Assembly: GCA_930367205.1 (NCBI GenBank)
Contig: OV884011.1
Coordinates: 170,139,226-170,203,225, forward strand
Direction: 5' to 3'
Source of the DNA: Acanthosoma haemorrhoidale
Taxonomy: Eukaryota; Arthropoda; Insecta; Hemiptera; Acanthosomatidae
Length of the DNA stretch: 64,000 nt
Shown: positions 1 to 11,395 of the stretch, one piece after another
How the letters are laid out: every line of letters begins with the position of its first letter
How positions within the stretch are numbered: position 1 is the stretch's first letter
Notes under the pieces: model-generated
Database searches by the model: none
What the model was told of the DNA's origin: nothing
What the model saw: the letters and a program-made list of their open reading frames with translations, nothing else
Position numbers and translations under genes: made by a program

Positions 1-457
1 GCTGACGAAGAGCGCGTGAGCCGCATACGCTCAAAATGAAAGATCAAATAACAATGCGACATTCGCTCTTTAATGGGGAATTCGTTTATAGAAAAAAAAT
101 TAGTAAATAAAATAAAACTTAACGATATTCAATACGTTTTTCTATAAAATGACATTTTTTAAATAACTGCAGTATAATAACAGTTGTTCTATTGACTGAG
201 AGTATGTTATTAGTAATTATTGTGACAAATCGCCTTTTTATTGAGGAGTCCAAGCAATTTTCTGCCATGATCCCATTGCCCCCCTTTTTTTTTATTGTTA
301 TATTGTTAATAGAGACAAGAACTGTGTTCAGGTTTAATGTCCTGCTGCAGATGGATTAAAGGCTATAAGCTTTATAGACCTCATTTCTTATGATGAAATG
401 ATGAAAATGTTATTATTGTTATTAGTTAGTACAATAGATGTGTATTTCTGGTTGCAG
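1..457 (+). other. RhoGEF2: Intron upstream of exon 1 (5' end not in window)
   Basis: AT-rich sequence without a supportable exon. It ends in a good acceptor: a pyrimidine-rich stretch and TTGCAG at 452-457. The donor of this intron lies before the window. Confidence 0.6.
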
Positions 458-593
458 GAGAGCGAAGCAGCAGCGGACGGGAGAAGCGGCCAGACCCCGT
501 GAGAGAGTCCTCCGAGGACCATGGTAGAACCAACAAGTCCATATCCCAGGATCATGATCCCCCAGACCCCTCTTCACAGTCCGCTGATCCTCC
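458..593 (+). CDS. RhoGEF2: RhoGEF2-like exon 1 of window (linker before the DH domain)
   Basis: This is a 136-nt internal exon between a TTGCAG acceptor (ending at 457) and a CC|GTAAGT donor at 594. Only one of the three frames is open. It starts after two leading bases at 460 and reads ERSSSGREKRPDPVRE and onward to ...SSQSADP, ending with two bases of a split codon. That phase joins exactly to the exon at 9151, where the joined codon is CCA. The peptide is hydrophilic and rich in Ser, Arg, Asp and Pro, as expected for the disordered linker between the RGS-like and DH domains of RhoGEF2/LARG proteins. There is no domain motif here. Assignment rests on GC-rich codon use (unlike the surrounding AT-rich intron), splice signals and phase continuity with the certain exons downstream. 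It could in principle belong to another gene, but phase continuity makes that unlikely. Confidence 0.75.
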
Positions 594-654
594 GTAAGTA
601 CAAATACCCTTCTCAACTTTAATAAAAAATAATTAGCTCAAGCGAAATATACTC

Positions 655-725
655 GCAGGATCGGGAGTCAAACCAGTAACCTCTCCAACTTCCCAACATG
701 CAATTACGAAATTGACTATGTTATC
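655..725 (-). repeat. tRNA-derived SINE-like head (fragment)
   Basis: On the minus strand there is a near-consensus pol III B box, GGTTTGACTCC (complement of 664-674). A tRNA-like segment precedes it, with a weak A-box-like region around 706-722. The anticodon and acceptor stems do not fold into a normal tRNA, so a degenerate SINE head is more likely than a tRNA gene. Confidence 0.4.
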
Positions 726-1739
726 GATTTTCATATTGTAAATTAGGCTACTGTGCTAAAAATTAAATAGAATATAAAAAATTATTGCTCCCTGGAGTAT
801 TCAAAACGTTCCTGGCATATAGTTAGGCGTAATATTGCTCCTTTTGGTAGAGATATATTTAATACATTTCAACTTCCGTATGTTTATTTATTCCGAAAAT
901 TTTAAATGAAAAATATTTGTCATTCAGAATTATATATTAAAATATTCTTATAGTTTTCATACAGTGCCTTAACTTGACAAACTAGCTCTCTGAAAATTAA
1001 CTTAAGGATCACTCTCAGAGCGGTACATTGCGTGCAGTCTTTGCGTAGTTTGCCCAAAGGAAAATCATGCTGGGAGGGTCACACTCGAGGCAGGCCAGTT
1101 GGTAGTGTCCCAGACTAGATTCCACCAAAGTAGGTCGCGATTATACCTATACATTTTTTCTTTGCCTGTGATAGATGGTCCCTGGAGTCTCGATCTTGCT
1201 AGTGCTAATTTTTCTTTGGCCTGTTTATTATTAGTAAATAAAACAATTTTGATTTGTGAATATGTTTATTGTAATTTACTATAAAAATTATTGAAAGTTG
1301 AACATTTCATCGGTTAGTCTTCTATTGATTGCGGATATTTGCTGCCGCTATCAAAACACATTGGGCCACTGTATAGGTACAGATAGCGGCAACTCTATAG
1401 AAAATAGTGGCTGTTTTCTTTGAACCTTCATTGTTTTATAATAAGGCGGTTAAAAAAACAAAAAAAAACAACAACAAAAAACCAAGCTACCGCAGCTAAA
1501 GAACATTAGGCGATAAGATGAACATTTACATCCTGAAACATCATACAAAGGGAAGATTAGATTTAAAAAACACTTATTTTAAAATACTTCCGCTATTCCT
1601 GATCCCTAAATCTTTTATGTATTTTCTTAGCCTACAAAAGGATGTATCTAGGCATACCGATAAAAACAAAAGCTTATAATACAGCCCTTCAACGCTCACG
1701 GATACAGGCAAGATTTTCTTCTTTCCAAACGAGCATATA

Positions 1740-3019
1740 CGAGGGTGTTCTGAAAAGTTTCCGACCTAACAAAGATACAAGACGTTTTTTCAGAAATTTT
1801 TCAACATAGTCTCCTTGTAACTCTACACACTTCTCCCAGCGATGCTCCCATTTCTGTAACCCGTCCAAATAGTACTCGGCGTTTTTCTCTGCAAAATAAT
1901 CGTTCACGAAGGTGATTGCCTCGTCATTTGACGAAAATCTCTCTCCTCCGAGCGCAATTTTTAGATAAGGGAACAAAAAGAAGTCGCTTGGGGCTAGATA
2001 TGATGAGTAAGGTGGATGGTCAAGCAGTTCAAACCGTAATTCATGGATTTTCGCCATGGCAACTGCTGAGGTGCGAGACGGTGCGTTGTCTTGGTGAAAC
2101 AGGATTTTCTTTTTCTGCAAATGTGGCCGTTTTTCAGCAAGTTCTGCCTTCAGCTTGTCAAGTAATGATGCGTAGTATGCTCATGTAATGGTTTTTCCTT
2201 TTTGAAGATAATCGATTAAAATAACTCCATGACTCTCCCAAAAAACAGTCGGGCCATCACTTTCCCAGCCGAAAAAACTGTTTTTGCTTTTTTTGGAGCC
2301 GGTTCCCCTTTTGCAGTATACTGTTTGGACTGTATTTTTGTTTCGGGCGTATAATGGTGTATCCAAGTTTCATCCACAGTAATTAATCGGCGCCAAAACT
2401 CGGATTTATTGCGCCTAAACTGCGCCAACAGAGCGTTGGAAATGTTCATTCGAACACGTTTTTGGTCTAACGCGAGCAAACGCGGCACCCAACGCGTGGG
2501 CAGCTTACTCATCTCTAAATGTTGATTTAATATGTGACAAACACGTTCTTTTGACATGTTCATAACCTTTGCTATCTCTCTCACTTTAATTCGGTGGTCG
2601 TCTAGCACCATTTGGTGAACTTTGGCGATGTTTTCGTCGGTAGTTAAAGTTTTTGGACGTCCCGAACTTTCATCGTCTCCCAAGCTCTTACGACCACGTT
2701 TAAATTCAGCTGCCCAAAATTTCACTGTGATAAATGATTGGTGTGAGTCCCCATACACAGAATCCAACTCATCTTTGATTTGCGTAGGCGTATTGCCTTT
2801 CAAAAACAAATATTTAATGACAGCTCAATACTCGATTTTGTTCATTTTCATAAAAACACATCGACTCCCTCAAACGACTGTTACACAACAACTGCGCGTC
2901 CAAAATGGCTGAAACTTTGGTGAGTAACTGTCAACAGATGAACAATGAAATTCGCTAGCTTTTATTTATGACTGCTGCTATCTTCATGTTTTGGTCGGAA
3001 ACTTTTCAGCCCACCCTCG
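1740..3019 (-). mobile_element. mariner transposon copy 1, full length but dead
   Basis: This is a 1280-bp element flanked by TA at 1738-1739 and 3020-3021, the mariner target-site duplication. The terminal inverted repeats are about 27 bp. The left end begins CGAGGGTGTTCTGAAAAG and the right end (complement) begins CGAGGGTGGGCTGAAAAG. The interior encodes a broken mariner transposase on the minus strand. Size, TIRs, TA duplication and DD34D transposase all agree with a Tc1/mariner element. It lies in intron 1, antisense to the host gene. Confidence 0.95.
1800..2851 (-). pseudogene. mariner DD34D transposase pseudogene (copy 1)
   Basis: A cut-and-paste transposase remnant with the mariner domain order. 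First comes an N-terminal helix-turn-helix region (about 2809-2500; includes KVREIAKVMNMSKERVCHIL). The catalytic core follows, with VDETWIHH (first Asp), HQDNAPS (second Asp) and LAPSDFF (third Asp, 34 residues after the second). The likely ATG is at 2851-2849. Three visible lesions break it: a TGA at codon 9 (2827-2825), a 2-bp insertion relative to copy 2 near 2251, and a TGA at 2183-2181. The residues before the third Asp read YSSYLAPSD, where copy 2 and the family have YSPDLAPSD. The frame then runs out through the left TIR without a stop. It is not functional. Confidence 0.92.
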
Positions 3020-3741
3020 TACGTATATCAGGACCGTCCATTCGTCAGTATATCCCCAATGAAGAGTCACCTACGCACTTTACACAGACTTGTGTCTTCT
3101 GTGGGTAGGACTAGAGTAATCCTTTAAAAGCTGTTCAGTTAGGACTGTGATTAATGATATCATTAATGCCGTATATAAACACAGTGAGTTGGCACAATTC
3201 TCCTGAAATATTTACGTCTTCAAAACTATCGACGCTACTCTTCAAACTCATCACTGCAATATATTCAGCAGAGGAGGGTAATAGAGAGGAAGTGGACACT
3301 GAGAACACAACTGTGAGAGCTAAGGCAGGCCAACCCAACTTCATAACGTCTCTAATGACGATTGGGACTTCTCGTATCACACTTGTGTCCTCTTGGGTGC
3401 ACTTTTTAACTGTATGCTATTTTTTATTCCGTAGCCTAATCGGATAAAAAAAATTCCGAAAAATCCCCGTTTAAATATCCCCCAATATTAATGGTGTAGA
3501 AATTCTGGAACGCCAATGGTAAAGTATCCAATTATCCAAGGTAACGTAGGTCTAGTTTGGTGGAGTGGAAACATTTCTATGTAACACTAATTATATGGTT
3601 TGGGGGGCAGTGTGTGGTAAATATTCTCTTCTCATTCATTCAAGTGAATTTATCGACCAGGCACATTAGACTCGAACCAAAAGAAGCCACCCGAATTTGA
3701 TATACATAACAGTTCTATAAGTAATAAATTAATAATAAGTA

Positions 3742-3755
3742 CCCCCCCCCCCCCC
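3742..3755. repeat. Poly-C tract (14 C)
   Basis: A mononucleotide run. It is one of about a dozen C or G runs of nine or more in this AT-rich window; see findings. Confidence 0.95.
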
Positions 3756-4813
3756 AAATGGAAACCGTACGCCTAATTTTCTGATACATTCATTGCAAAA
3801 CTGTAATAAAGCCCAACTGTAAGACAATGAAAGAAACATCTGCGTTTGTATAGAGGCTAAGACGAGGGGCTCGGATTCAAAGAAGCAATGTAAAGAAAAT
3901 ATGATTTATAGAAACCATACCCCTTCTGGAGCAGGAAACACACACGTGTGTCACTGATAAGCCTTTATGGTGTGGGAGCATTCATCTTTCTCCCGTCTGA
4001 ACTAGAAATTAGAATTCCGATACCGATCATTTACATTCTACTACTATCGCTACAATATTTACACAATACATTTATTTATTGCAATTGTTTTCATTGTAAT
4101 AAAGTAGAAAATGGTTTTAATGTCCCAAAAGGCCTGGACTCTGTTACCATCCTGGATATAATAGACTAAGATATCCTGTACTCGGGTTTATTGAGCTGTT
4201 TTAATTGATCAAACTTCGAATGAATATCATAAAAATTATCATGAGACCTACCCCAGTAATGCTATAGCAGATTTTACTTTTAAAATAATTATTAAAAACC
4301 GATTGGTAAGAAAATATAGGAGAGGGGAAAGGGTAGGTTAGAAATCACTAATGGTTATCAAGCAGAGAGCGGAGAATGACAGGTGGGTGGGTATCGGGCC
4401 CGTTGTCCGACATGGCAGCATCACACAGCAAGCACTGATAGCGTTCTCTCATTCAACTTGGTCCACTGTCCTCTCGATACCTGTCTCTGCTCTCTATATC
4501 TTGCATCTGTCATTTAAAACTATCTACAAATTTGTATAACTAAAGAGTTTATAAGCTGGACAGCTAGGCGGAATTGTAAAAACCGGAAAGTTCAGATTTG
4601 GAAAGTTAAATGCGAAATAAAATATTGTAATGAATTTTCATTTTTGAGGGCTGAGTATTCCACAACTTTTTCACTAATATTAAAAAAGAAATACCCGGAC
4701 GACCTGGCCACAACTTTGAACACTGATGAAACTATTGTGAACCTCGCTCGATGAGACTACTTTGTATTTATTTTACTATTATTTTGGTCGGACTTTTTTT
4801 TCCACAATATCAA

Positions 4814-4818
<5 letters not shown>

Positions 4819-4847
<29 letters not shown>
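4819..4847. repeat. Poly-A tract (about 29 A)
   Basis: A simple repeat. It could be the 3' tail of an old retroposon, but I recognise no element body upstream. Confidence 0.9.
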
Positions 4848-4849
<2 letters not shown>

Positions 4850-5149
4850 AACATGCTCCTCAAATATACGTTTTGCTTCCCCTTCCTCTATTAGTTTTTA
4901 ACAAATGTGTAATTAGAAAATTTCGAGGTGTTGTGATATATATCTTTATCAGGTCTTGGAAGTAGTTAGTGTCTCTCCTTCGGCTCCGGGAGATCTGCTG
5001 TCGAAGCAAGCGAAAATGGTTATATGTAGATGAAAATGTTGGACGAATGATAAGTTAGAAGACTAGGGCCTTAGAGAAAAGGGTCTTATGCACAGTTAGC
5101 CGTGAGACCATTTACATAAAAGTAATAAATTCCCCTGGGCAGTGTACAT

Positions 5150-5475
5150 ATTTACCCGGCGTACCCTAAAACGGGCTAGGTACACACGAGGCCTTCTAAG
5201 GTAAGACGTCTCAATCTCTACCCCCTCTCCGCCGAGTTGACCTGAAATTAGGTCGGCGGTGGGATAAATATTGTGAAGGGGTGGGGGTGAAGGGGCGGTT
5301 TTAATCCACTTAAGTGTTTCACTATCGGGGTGGCAGAGGGCGCGGCGAGCGGCGATAACCCCAGTGTGCAGTGGCTAGGACGCCCGGCACATGGCGGCCG
5401 TCTGCAACGATGATGTTCCACAGGAAGAGGATAGCTGCTGTGTGAGCCTCAACCTATCAAGGATATGCCTTTAAT
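5150..5475. promoter_or_regulatory. GC-rich island, possible alternative promoter or first exon
   Basis: About 320 bp of GC-rich, CpG-containing sequence in a strongly AT-rich intron. It includes a stem-loop around 5229-5258 (CCGCCGA...ACCT pairing with AGGTCGGCGG). An ATG in the context CACATGGCGGCC lies at 5391. A 27-codon reading frame runs from it to 5474 and contains a possible donor, TGT|GTGAGC, at 5442. If spliced there, the exon would end in phase 0, which matches exon 3 (20631) but not exon 2. No TATA box or transcript evidence can be seen, so this is a candidate only. Confidence 0.3.
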
Positions 5476-6804
5476 AATAAACCACTTCAATTAAGCACTA
5501 AATAGGAAAATATCGCACGCTTTTGCACCACAGCCTTCTCCCTTATTCGAATATTGCTTAAATTCGATTTCTTTTATGGTGAAAAATTAGTATAAACCAT
5601 TGGGCTCTAAGATGATAGTAATTTGTACTTTATTGTTCAAAATAAATGTTTTTATAAATTATGAAGTAAATTGAGTTTTCTGAAATAAAGGGAACGTAGA
5701 AACAATATTAAGAGATAGATACCAAGTGAGGTTCTTGTAATCCATGATGACGCTCTATGTGCGCTTTAGAAACCGTTTCCTGTTCAAATGGCTATTCTCT
5801 TACTCAGGAAACCTCCTTGCACCAAACCATTCTCACCGGATCTGGAATGCGCCTATATAAACTCTTTGAATTTAAATTCTCAGACCACTCTAACAACGCC
5901 GCGATATCCCACCTATCAATTATTTCCTGTTCGTGCCCAAAAACTTCAAGTTTTCGTCACCTGCTGGCCGTCACCTCATGAGTGAGTAGCGTTTTGCGGC
6001 CTCGCAGAACTAAGTTATGGTTCTGCTGGTCTATGAAACTTCTAAGATATGGATAACAGTTCGGATATAGTTCGTCACCTTTCTCTAACAAATTATTTTA
6101 TAAACTGTACTCCCTGTTTTTATGTTTATTTAACGTTATCAGTAACTGAAAATCTTTTTTTTTTTACGAAATAGGCAAACATGAATAATCTGAAATCGGC
6201 TTGAGCAACTTTTTTTTCATACTTCCCATAATTGAGCCCTATATCAGCATATTTTGGGATAGGTGTCTTAAAATTATGGCCGATTAAATAACTTTTAGGG
6301 CTACTATGCTGAACGTACATATAAAACGACAAAGGATTGACCCGTTAAGTAGATTTACCGTTTTGGGGCTTAGCAAATATTTTCTAATTTGGTATTCATG
6401 ATTTGTTTAACAGACTCTTTTAAGTCTAAAGCAGCTTCAGTGTATATAACTATAAAGGATGCACTCTTCATCTTATTATTGTAAACGATACTTTCATTTG
6501 GAAGCGAATGAATAATTTTATGGGTACGCTTTTAATAAATGATGAAATAGTTTTAGTAGCGTAGGCTTGGCAGATTTTAACTCGATTATGTCCTGAAAAT
6601 TATATGTAATTTTTTGTTGCATAATAATTCAAATTAAATTAAAGTATTTATTATGCCTAAATACTAATTACGCAAACTGCATGCAGAGTGGAGAAGTAGA
6701 ACTGCACGTGTTCCTTCTTCCTCATTTTACGCAGTAGCCCCCTCCATCGTCAATATTTTTTTACTCCATGTGTGTTTTTTGTAAGTCTCTTGATACTCAA
6801 GTGA

Positions 6805-6807
<3 letters not shown>

Positions 6808-6844
<37 letters not shown>
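6808..6844. repeat. (AT)n microsatellite
   Basis: About 18 uninterrupted TA dinucleotides. Confidence 0.97.
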
Positions 6845-6845
<1 letters not shown>

Positions 6846-8790
6846 GAATTTACAACATGTATATTCGGAATACTGTACAATACTGTACGAGTATAATCTA
6901 TAAGATCGATTTGTATACTGGTTAAAATGGAATTTACGAGATTTGAATCTGTCTGGAGGACAGTGATTATATATTTTTAACCATTCTTATTAGCCATATG
7001 CAGTGGGTGATGAAAGCCCCTTACTCTTCTGGTCATAAGTTAAAGCATGTTATTGTGTGGCCACCAACATTAAAGTGAAATAGTGTTGAGTGGCGAGATT
7101 TTGAGAGTACACCTTTATGAAAGGAGTGGCAGGTAGCGAGTGAATCGAGAGATTCATTGAGAAGAAGTAATGGATTAATCTGAACACTCGTTGATAAATG
7201 TAGATACGTAAGCATGGTTTGTTGTACCCGCCATACTTTTTGAAAGAACGGCAATAAAGATGAAGTAAACTAAAACCTGATAACTTCCAATTCTACTACA
7301 GGGCTAACTCATACCATCACTATTCATATTATGGCAGTAAATGTGATTGATATTCTTGCTTCAAATCCATGGACATAGAAAGTATCATAGCATCTCTTAT
7401 AGAAGGAAAGGCGAACAATCGCATGATTATACTTCCTATAATAGAAGAAAATGTGAAATAGATACCGAAAACCTCGCTGAAAGTTGATTTTTTGCTGAAT
7501 TAAACAGTTGATTTCGCTGTCGTTTCCAATAAAAGCCGACGGTACTGCAAAATATATGAGGGACTGTTTGTTCTTTATTTAGCTCGGTCAGCGGTTCTTT
7601 ATAAGACCATATTTTATAACGAGAAGTTCACATTATCGACGGCACGTTCATTTTCCCGTAGTCCCATACACGTTAGAACATCTCATCATTTAAGTGTTAA
7701 AAAAAATGTGAAAATGAAGCTAAACGTTACCGTGATGTTTACAGATATAGCTAAATACACAAACTGCTTCCTACTGCGGATGTCACGTACATTATTGAGA
7801 TCCTGGTTCGGGTTGGATTGGCCACAATTTGAGGAGGCCCTGATATCAAGTGGGCTGCAGCACCACGAAATCGATTCGATTTTTTTTTTTAATTCATATT
7901 TAACGGTTATTTGTTATTTCCTCACACCTGTGCTATACGTATATATGATATGACCAGAAGCTGTTCTGCTTATGTGGTTACTGTGGAAATACGTCATTCT
8001 CTTGTAAAACATTAATTAATAGACGTTTGTTCAACAGCGACGTGAATAACGTTTGCAATATTCATTAGCTTAAATAACAGCTTTACATTCATTTGTTCTG
8101 AACAAACAAAATCTAGAAGCTAAAGTATGATATAATTGAAATTAAAATTTATTTAATTTTAACCAAATACACGTACACTGAATAAGATGTAAATGATAAT
8201 AAGAACACAATTAACTATTAAATCTATTTTAAAATGAGGCTAATTTTGGCTTGATAATTGGCCAATTCATTGCTTTTAAGCTGAAAAACTTCATGACAAA
8301 ATTACCTAAGACTAGATGTCCTTTGGGGATGTTTGAAGATTTACTTATTTACTTTACGGAAGTAGACAAGATTAAAAAATATACAGTCAAAAATAATAAT
8401 AAATCAAAGAGGCCAAAAATATACACCCTAGAGACCGAACGAGGTTCTGGCGGCATCCCAGTCCATCATACTGGTAGGCAGGTATATATGTTCTGATTGT
8501 AAGGACTCAAATCGAAAGTAATAAAATAAGCCTCTTCTGAACTAAGCCTACCTATAATAATAATTCACTCATGTTTGATAAACTATATATTTTTTCCTCT
8601 CGAGAATAAATCTTTATAACGTATTTGTATACTCGTTATTATTAAGTATGCCTTTTTCCAGTCCAGTCACGCATAATTATACTTGCTTATTCCATTATAT
8701 AATTTTTATAAAATAGCAAAACCTGTATATAATTCGCCTGAGGATCTACAATTATCTGCACATTTAAAGGAGCTATGAAGGGGGGGGGAT

Positions 8791-8963
8791 GCCTTTTTCA
8801 GTTGAAAATGTTTTGATAATTCTTGGTTGTTATAGAGCAGATTTTATCAAATAACTTAAACACGTGACTACCATTAAAAAACTAATATTCAAGCAGTCTC
8901 GCAGGAATATTTCATTATTTTTTTAATAATAAATTTAAAAATAAGTTACCTAAGTTTTATAAA
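8791..8963 (+). repeat. Direct repeat A, copy 1 (upstream of exon 2)
   Basis: About 173 bp, starting GCCTTTTTCAGTTGAAAATG. A second copy is at 9412-9589, with scattered substitutions and small indels. The two copies bracket exon 2. I recognise no transposon ends. Confidence 0.9.
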
Positions 8964-9150
8964 GTAGGGTAGTTCTAAGATTATAATACGACGGGGTTGT
9001 ACCCTATATTTCACTACCTAAAACATATAGACTTATTTTTAACTCCTTTATGCAGGCTAATCTTACAAAAAATATTAGCTGTCAAGTACAATGTTTTCCA
9101 TCATACTATAAATATTTCAGAGTGTTATTTTGTACTATTAATCGTTTCAG

Positions 9151-9232
9151 ACCTGCACATGGTGCCAAGCAGCATGGCAGGGGGAGCGGTGTCAACCGGT
9201 CGGAGAGCTACAAGGAGCGGATACCACCAAAA
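9151..9232 (+). CDS. RhoGEF2: RhoGEF2-like exon 2 of window (basic linker)
   Basis: An 82-nt exon: acceptor TCGTTTCAG (ending at 9150) and donor AAA|GTAAGT at 9233. One leading base completes the Pro codon started in exon 1. Then 27 codons follow, beginning PAHGAKQHGRGSGVNRSE and ending RIPPK in phase 0. The sequence is basic and glycine-rich with no domain motif, which fits a disordered linker. Because 82 is not a multiple of three, skipping it would shift the frame, so it is probably constitutive. It sits between two copies of a direct repeat (8791-8963 and 9412-9589). GC-rich codon use stands out from the flanks. Confidence 0.8.
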
Positions 9233-9411
9233 GTAAGTGTACATTTAAAAAATACCTATTTAGATTAATTATTCGCTCTACTTTTGTGTGAATACTCTAC
9301 CTTGGTCAAGCGTAGTCACAAGTCTTCACTGGATTCTTTGTAGAGCGCTTGTATACTTTCTTGCCTTTTGTGTTAACAATACAGCGTATTTACACCCTTA
9401 CCAACTTCACA

Positions 9412-9589
9412 GCCTTTTTCAGCTGAAAATGTTTTGATAATTCTTGGTTGTTATAGAGTCAGGCAGATTTTATCAAATAACTTTAACACGTATCTACCGT
9501 TTAAAATTTAATATTCAAGCAGTCTTGCAGGAATATTTCAATTTTTTTTTAATAATAAATTTAAAAATAAGTCACCTAAGCTTTATAAA
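9412..9589 (+). repeat. Direct repeat A, copy 2 (downstream of exon 2)
   Basis: About 178 bp, homologous to 8791-8963 and in the same orientation, offset about 620 bp. Confidence 0.9.
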
Positions 9590-9961
9590 TAAGAGGGTTT
9601 CTATGTTATTGAAAAACTAATTCAATGCGTTAACTATGTAACGTAGAAGCTATTAATACAGTCATCAAATATATTCAAATGGCGACACATGTTTTCTCTC
9701 ATCTTGGAAGTGTTGAGGGAAGCTTTGCATGCAAAATTAGTGCTGAGTTCCAAGTTTCCCACGGAGTGATAAATCTGTATTTACACAAGGTGTGCTGTTT
9801 TAATATTCAATAGTCAAACTTATATGAACTCTACTACTTTGACTCTGTCTAAATCGTAATTACTAGTCTAATAATCATTCATCATAAATTTAGTTCCTAT
9901 GTAACATTTGTTTCACGATTTCTAGAGACAAAGTTTAAATTAACAGCCCTGTGTCGCTAGT

Positions 9962-10115
9962 TTATATTTAAACCATAATATCATTTTACCAGGGATTTGG
10001 TTTTATTATTCCATTTTTAATACAGTTCACTTTATTTTCATTTATTAAATAAAAAACATATTTTAGAGTTAACTACGTTTGGAAACAGAATTAAAAACCA
10101 ATCCAGTAAAGGATA
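9962..10115 (+). repeat. Direct repeat B, copy 1
   Basis: About 154 bp, from TATTTAAACCATAATA to AACCAATCCAGTAAAGGATA. It is homologous to 10341-10496 in the same orientation, offset about 380 bp. Confidence 0.9.
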
Positions 10116-10340
10116 TTAATTGATTACTCACATCGTATGAGACCTTTAAAATCAAAAGCCCTAAATTTTGATTTTTTTACTTCGCGAATTAAAAAGTTCA
10201 AAGGGTTTTCTAACTAAAGGCCTTTGCTTGTGTTAATTTTCGCTATTACGGTCTCTATTTTTAATTGTATCCCCATTGAAGCTCAAATTGATTTCGTCTT
10301 ATGTTCTTACTGCTAGTATAGAATTTCATACGCTCGTTCA

Positions 10341-10496
10341 TATTTAAACCATAATAGCATTTTTTTACTAGGGATTTGGTTTTAATATTCCATTTTTGAT
10401 ACAGTTTACTTTACTTACATTTATATGTAATAAAATACATATTTTAGAGTTTACTACGTTTGGAAACAGAATTAAAAACCAATCCAGTGAAGGATA
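10341..10496 (+). repeat. Direct repeat B, copy 2
   Basis: Second copy of the repeat at 9962-10115, with substitutions and short indels. The origin is not recognisable. Confidence 0.9.
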
Positions 10497-11100
10497 GCTG
10501 TGCAAACCCGAAAGTGTATAAAAGCAGTGTATCTGAGGGTGGCTTAATCTCTTAAAAGATATTGATCTCAAGAATTTTAACTTAATTTTTTTAAGTCGAA
10601 CCATACTCACAGTTACAGAGTAGAGTTATGGCTTATAATTTCGAATAGTTAAAATATGCTAAGTATATGGTTGAAGTGAATAAAAGCCACGGCCTTGAAG
10701 ATCCACCCCCCCCCATAGCTATGATGGGGCTGAGAAAGCCGCTATGTTCTGCGGAATTCCAATAAAGTCAAGTTTTCCATGAATATACGAAATACAAAAA
10801 GGTCCGCTCACACAGCCTTCATTTCTCACTTTTAAATACCCCCAAAGATTGATTACTCTTGCTCTGCGGAATATTAACTTTTTGGCTACAACCCTTAAAC
10901 ATTTGGTGTTTAACTCCCACCCTGAAATATACTGATAGGCATTGAACCAGGGCATTAGGTACATTTTATGTTAGCATTTTCCCTGCACGATTGAGAACTA
11001 AATTAAGACGGGAAGGAAAAAAAACGTAGAAGATATCCTAGAAAATATAGTTATGATAGAAAGCGTTATAGCTCCCATTTTTCATGTCATTCCTGCTGAG

Positions 11101-11230
11101 TTTAAGGTAAATATTAGCGCATCTCCTTCACGATGAGAACCCCTGGGTTTAAATCCCTGGATTATGAGTAAATTTATTTCATTTCCATTCAGGTGGAGCT
11201 GTTCCTACGGCATAATATCATGAAGATAAG
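11101..11230 (+). repeat. tRNA-derived SINE-like element
   Basis: A tRNA-like head at about 11106-11160 contains TTAGCGCATCTCC (anticodon-arm side) and a B-box-like GGGTTTAAATCCC. These are followed by a short body ending near TTCCTACGGCATAAT, a motif seen again near 15636-15650. It does not fold as a complete tRNA. Confidence 0.45.
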
Positions 11231-11284
11231 AGTGGAAATCAAGATTGAGTAAAATAGGTTATTCTTAATTATTAGCCACAGAAA

Positions 11285-11395
11285 AAGAAATTTGACCTGG
11301 CCGAGGCTGACACCAGGGACCGTGCCAATCTTAAATCAGGTGGATACTCGGTCTCCGAGCTGTCTATCCCTGCACTAACACTAGCCTAGTCATTA
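11285..11395 (-). repeat. Possible SINE-like fragment
   Basis: On the minus strand the segment resembles a tRNA-headed repeat: a GTGTTAGTGCAGGGATAGA region, then a weak B box GGTGTCAGCCTC. It is degenerate, and only the general pattern supports the call. Confidence 0.25.

Larger units (their letters stand above)
594..9150 (+). other. RhoGEF2: Intron 1 (8.6 kb)
   Basis: GTAAGT donor, TCGTTTCAG acceptor. It holds a SINE-like fragment near 655-725, mariner copy 1 (1740-3019), a poly-C run at 3742-3755, a poly-A run at 4819-4847, a GC-rich island at 5150-5475, an (AT)n tract at 6808-6844, a poly-G run at 8780-8788 and the first copy of a direct repeat (8791-8963). The short ORFs elsewhere in it show no recognisable protein. 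Confidence 0.75.

Noticed and set aside
422..616. Minus-strand ORF over exon 1
   Set aside because: It is the shadow of a GC-rich plus-strand exon that has proper splice sites and phase.
4762..4965. 67-codon ORF with a lysine run
   Set aside because: The lysines come from the poly-A tract; no protein similarity is seen.
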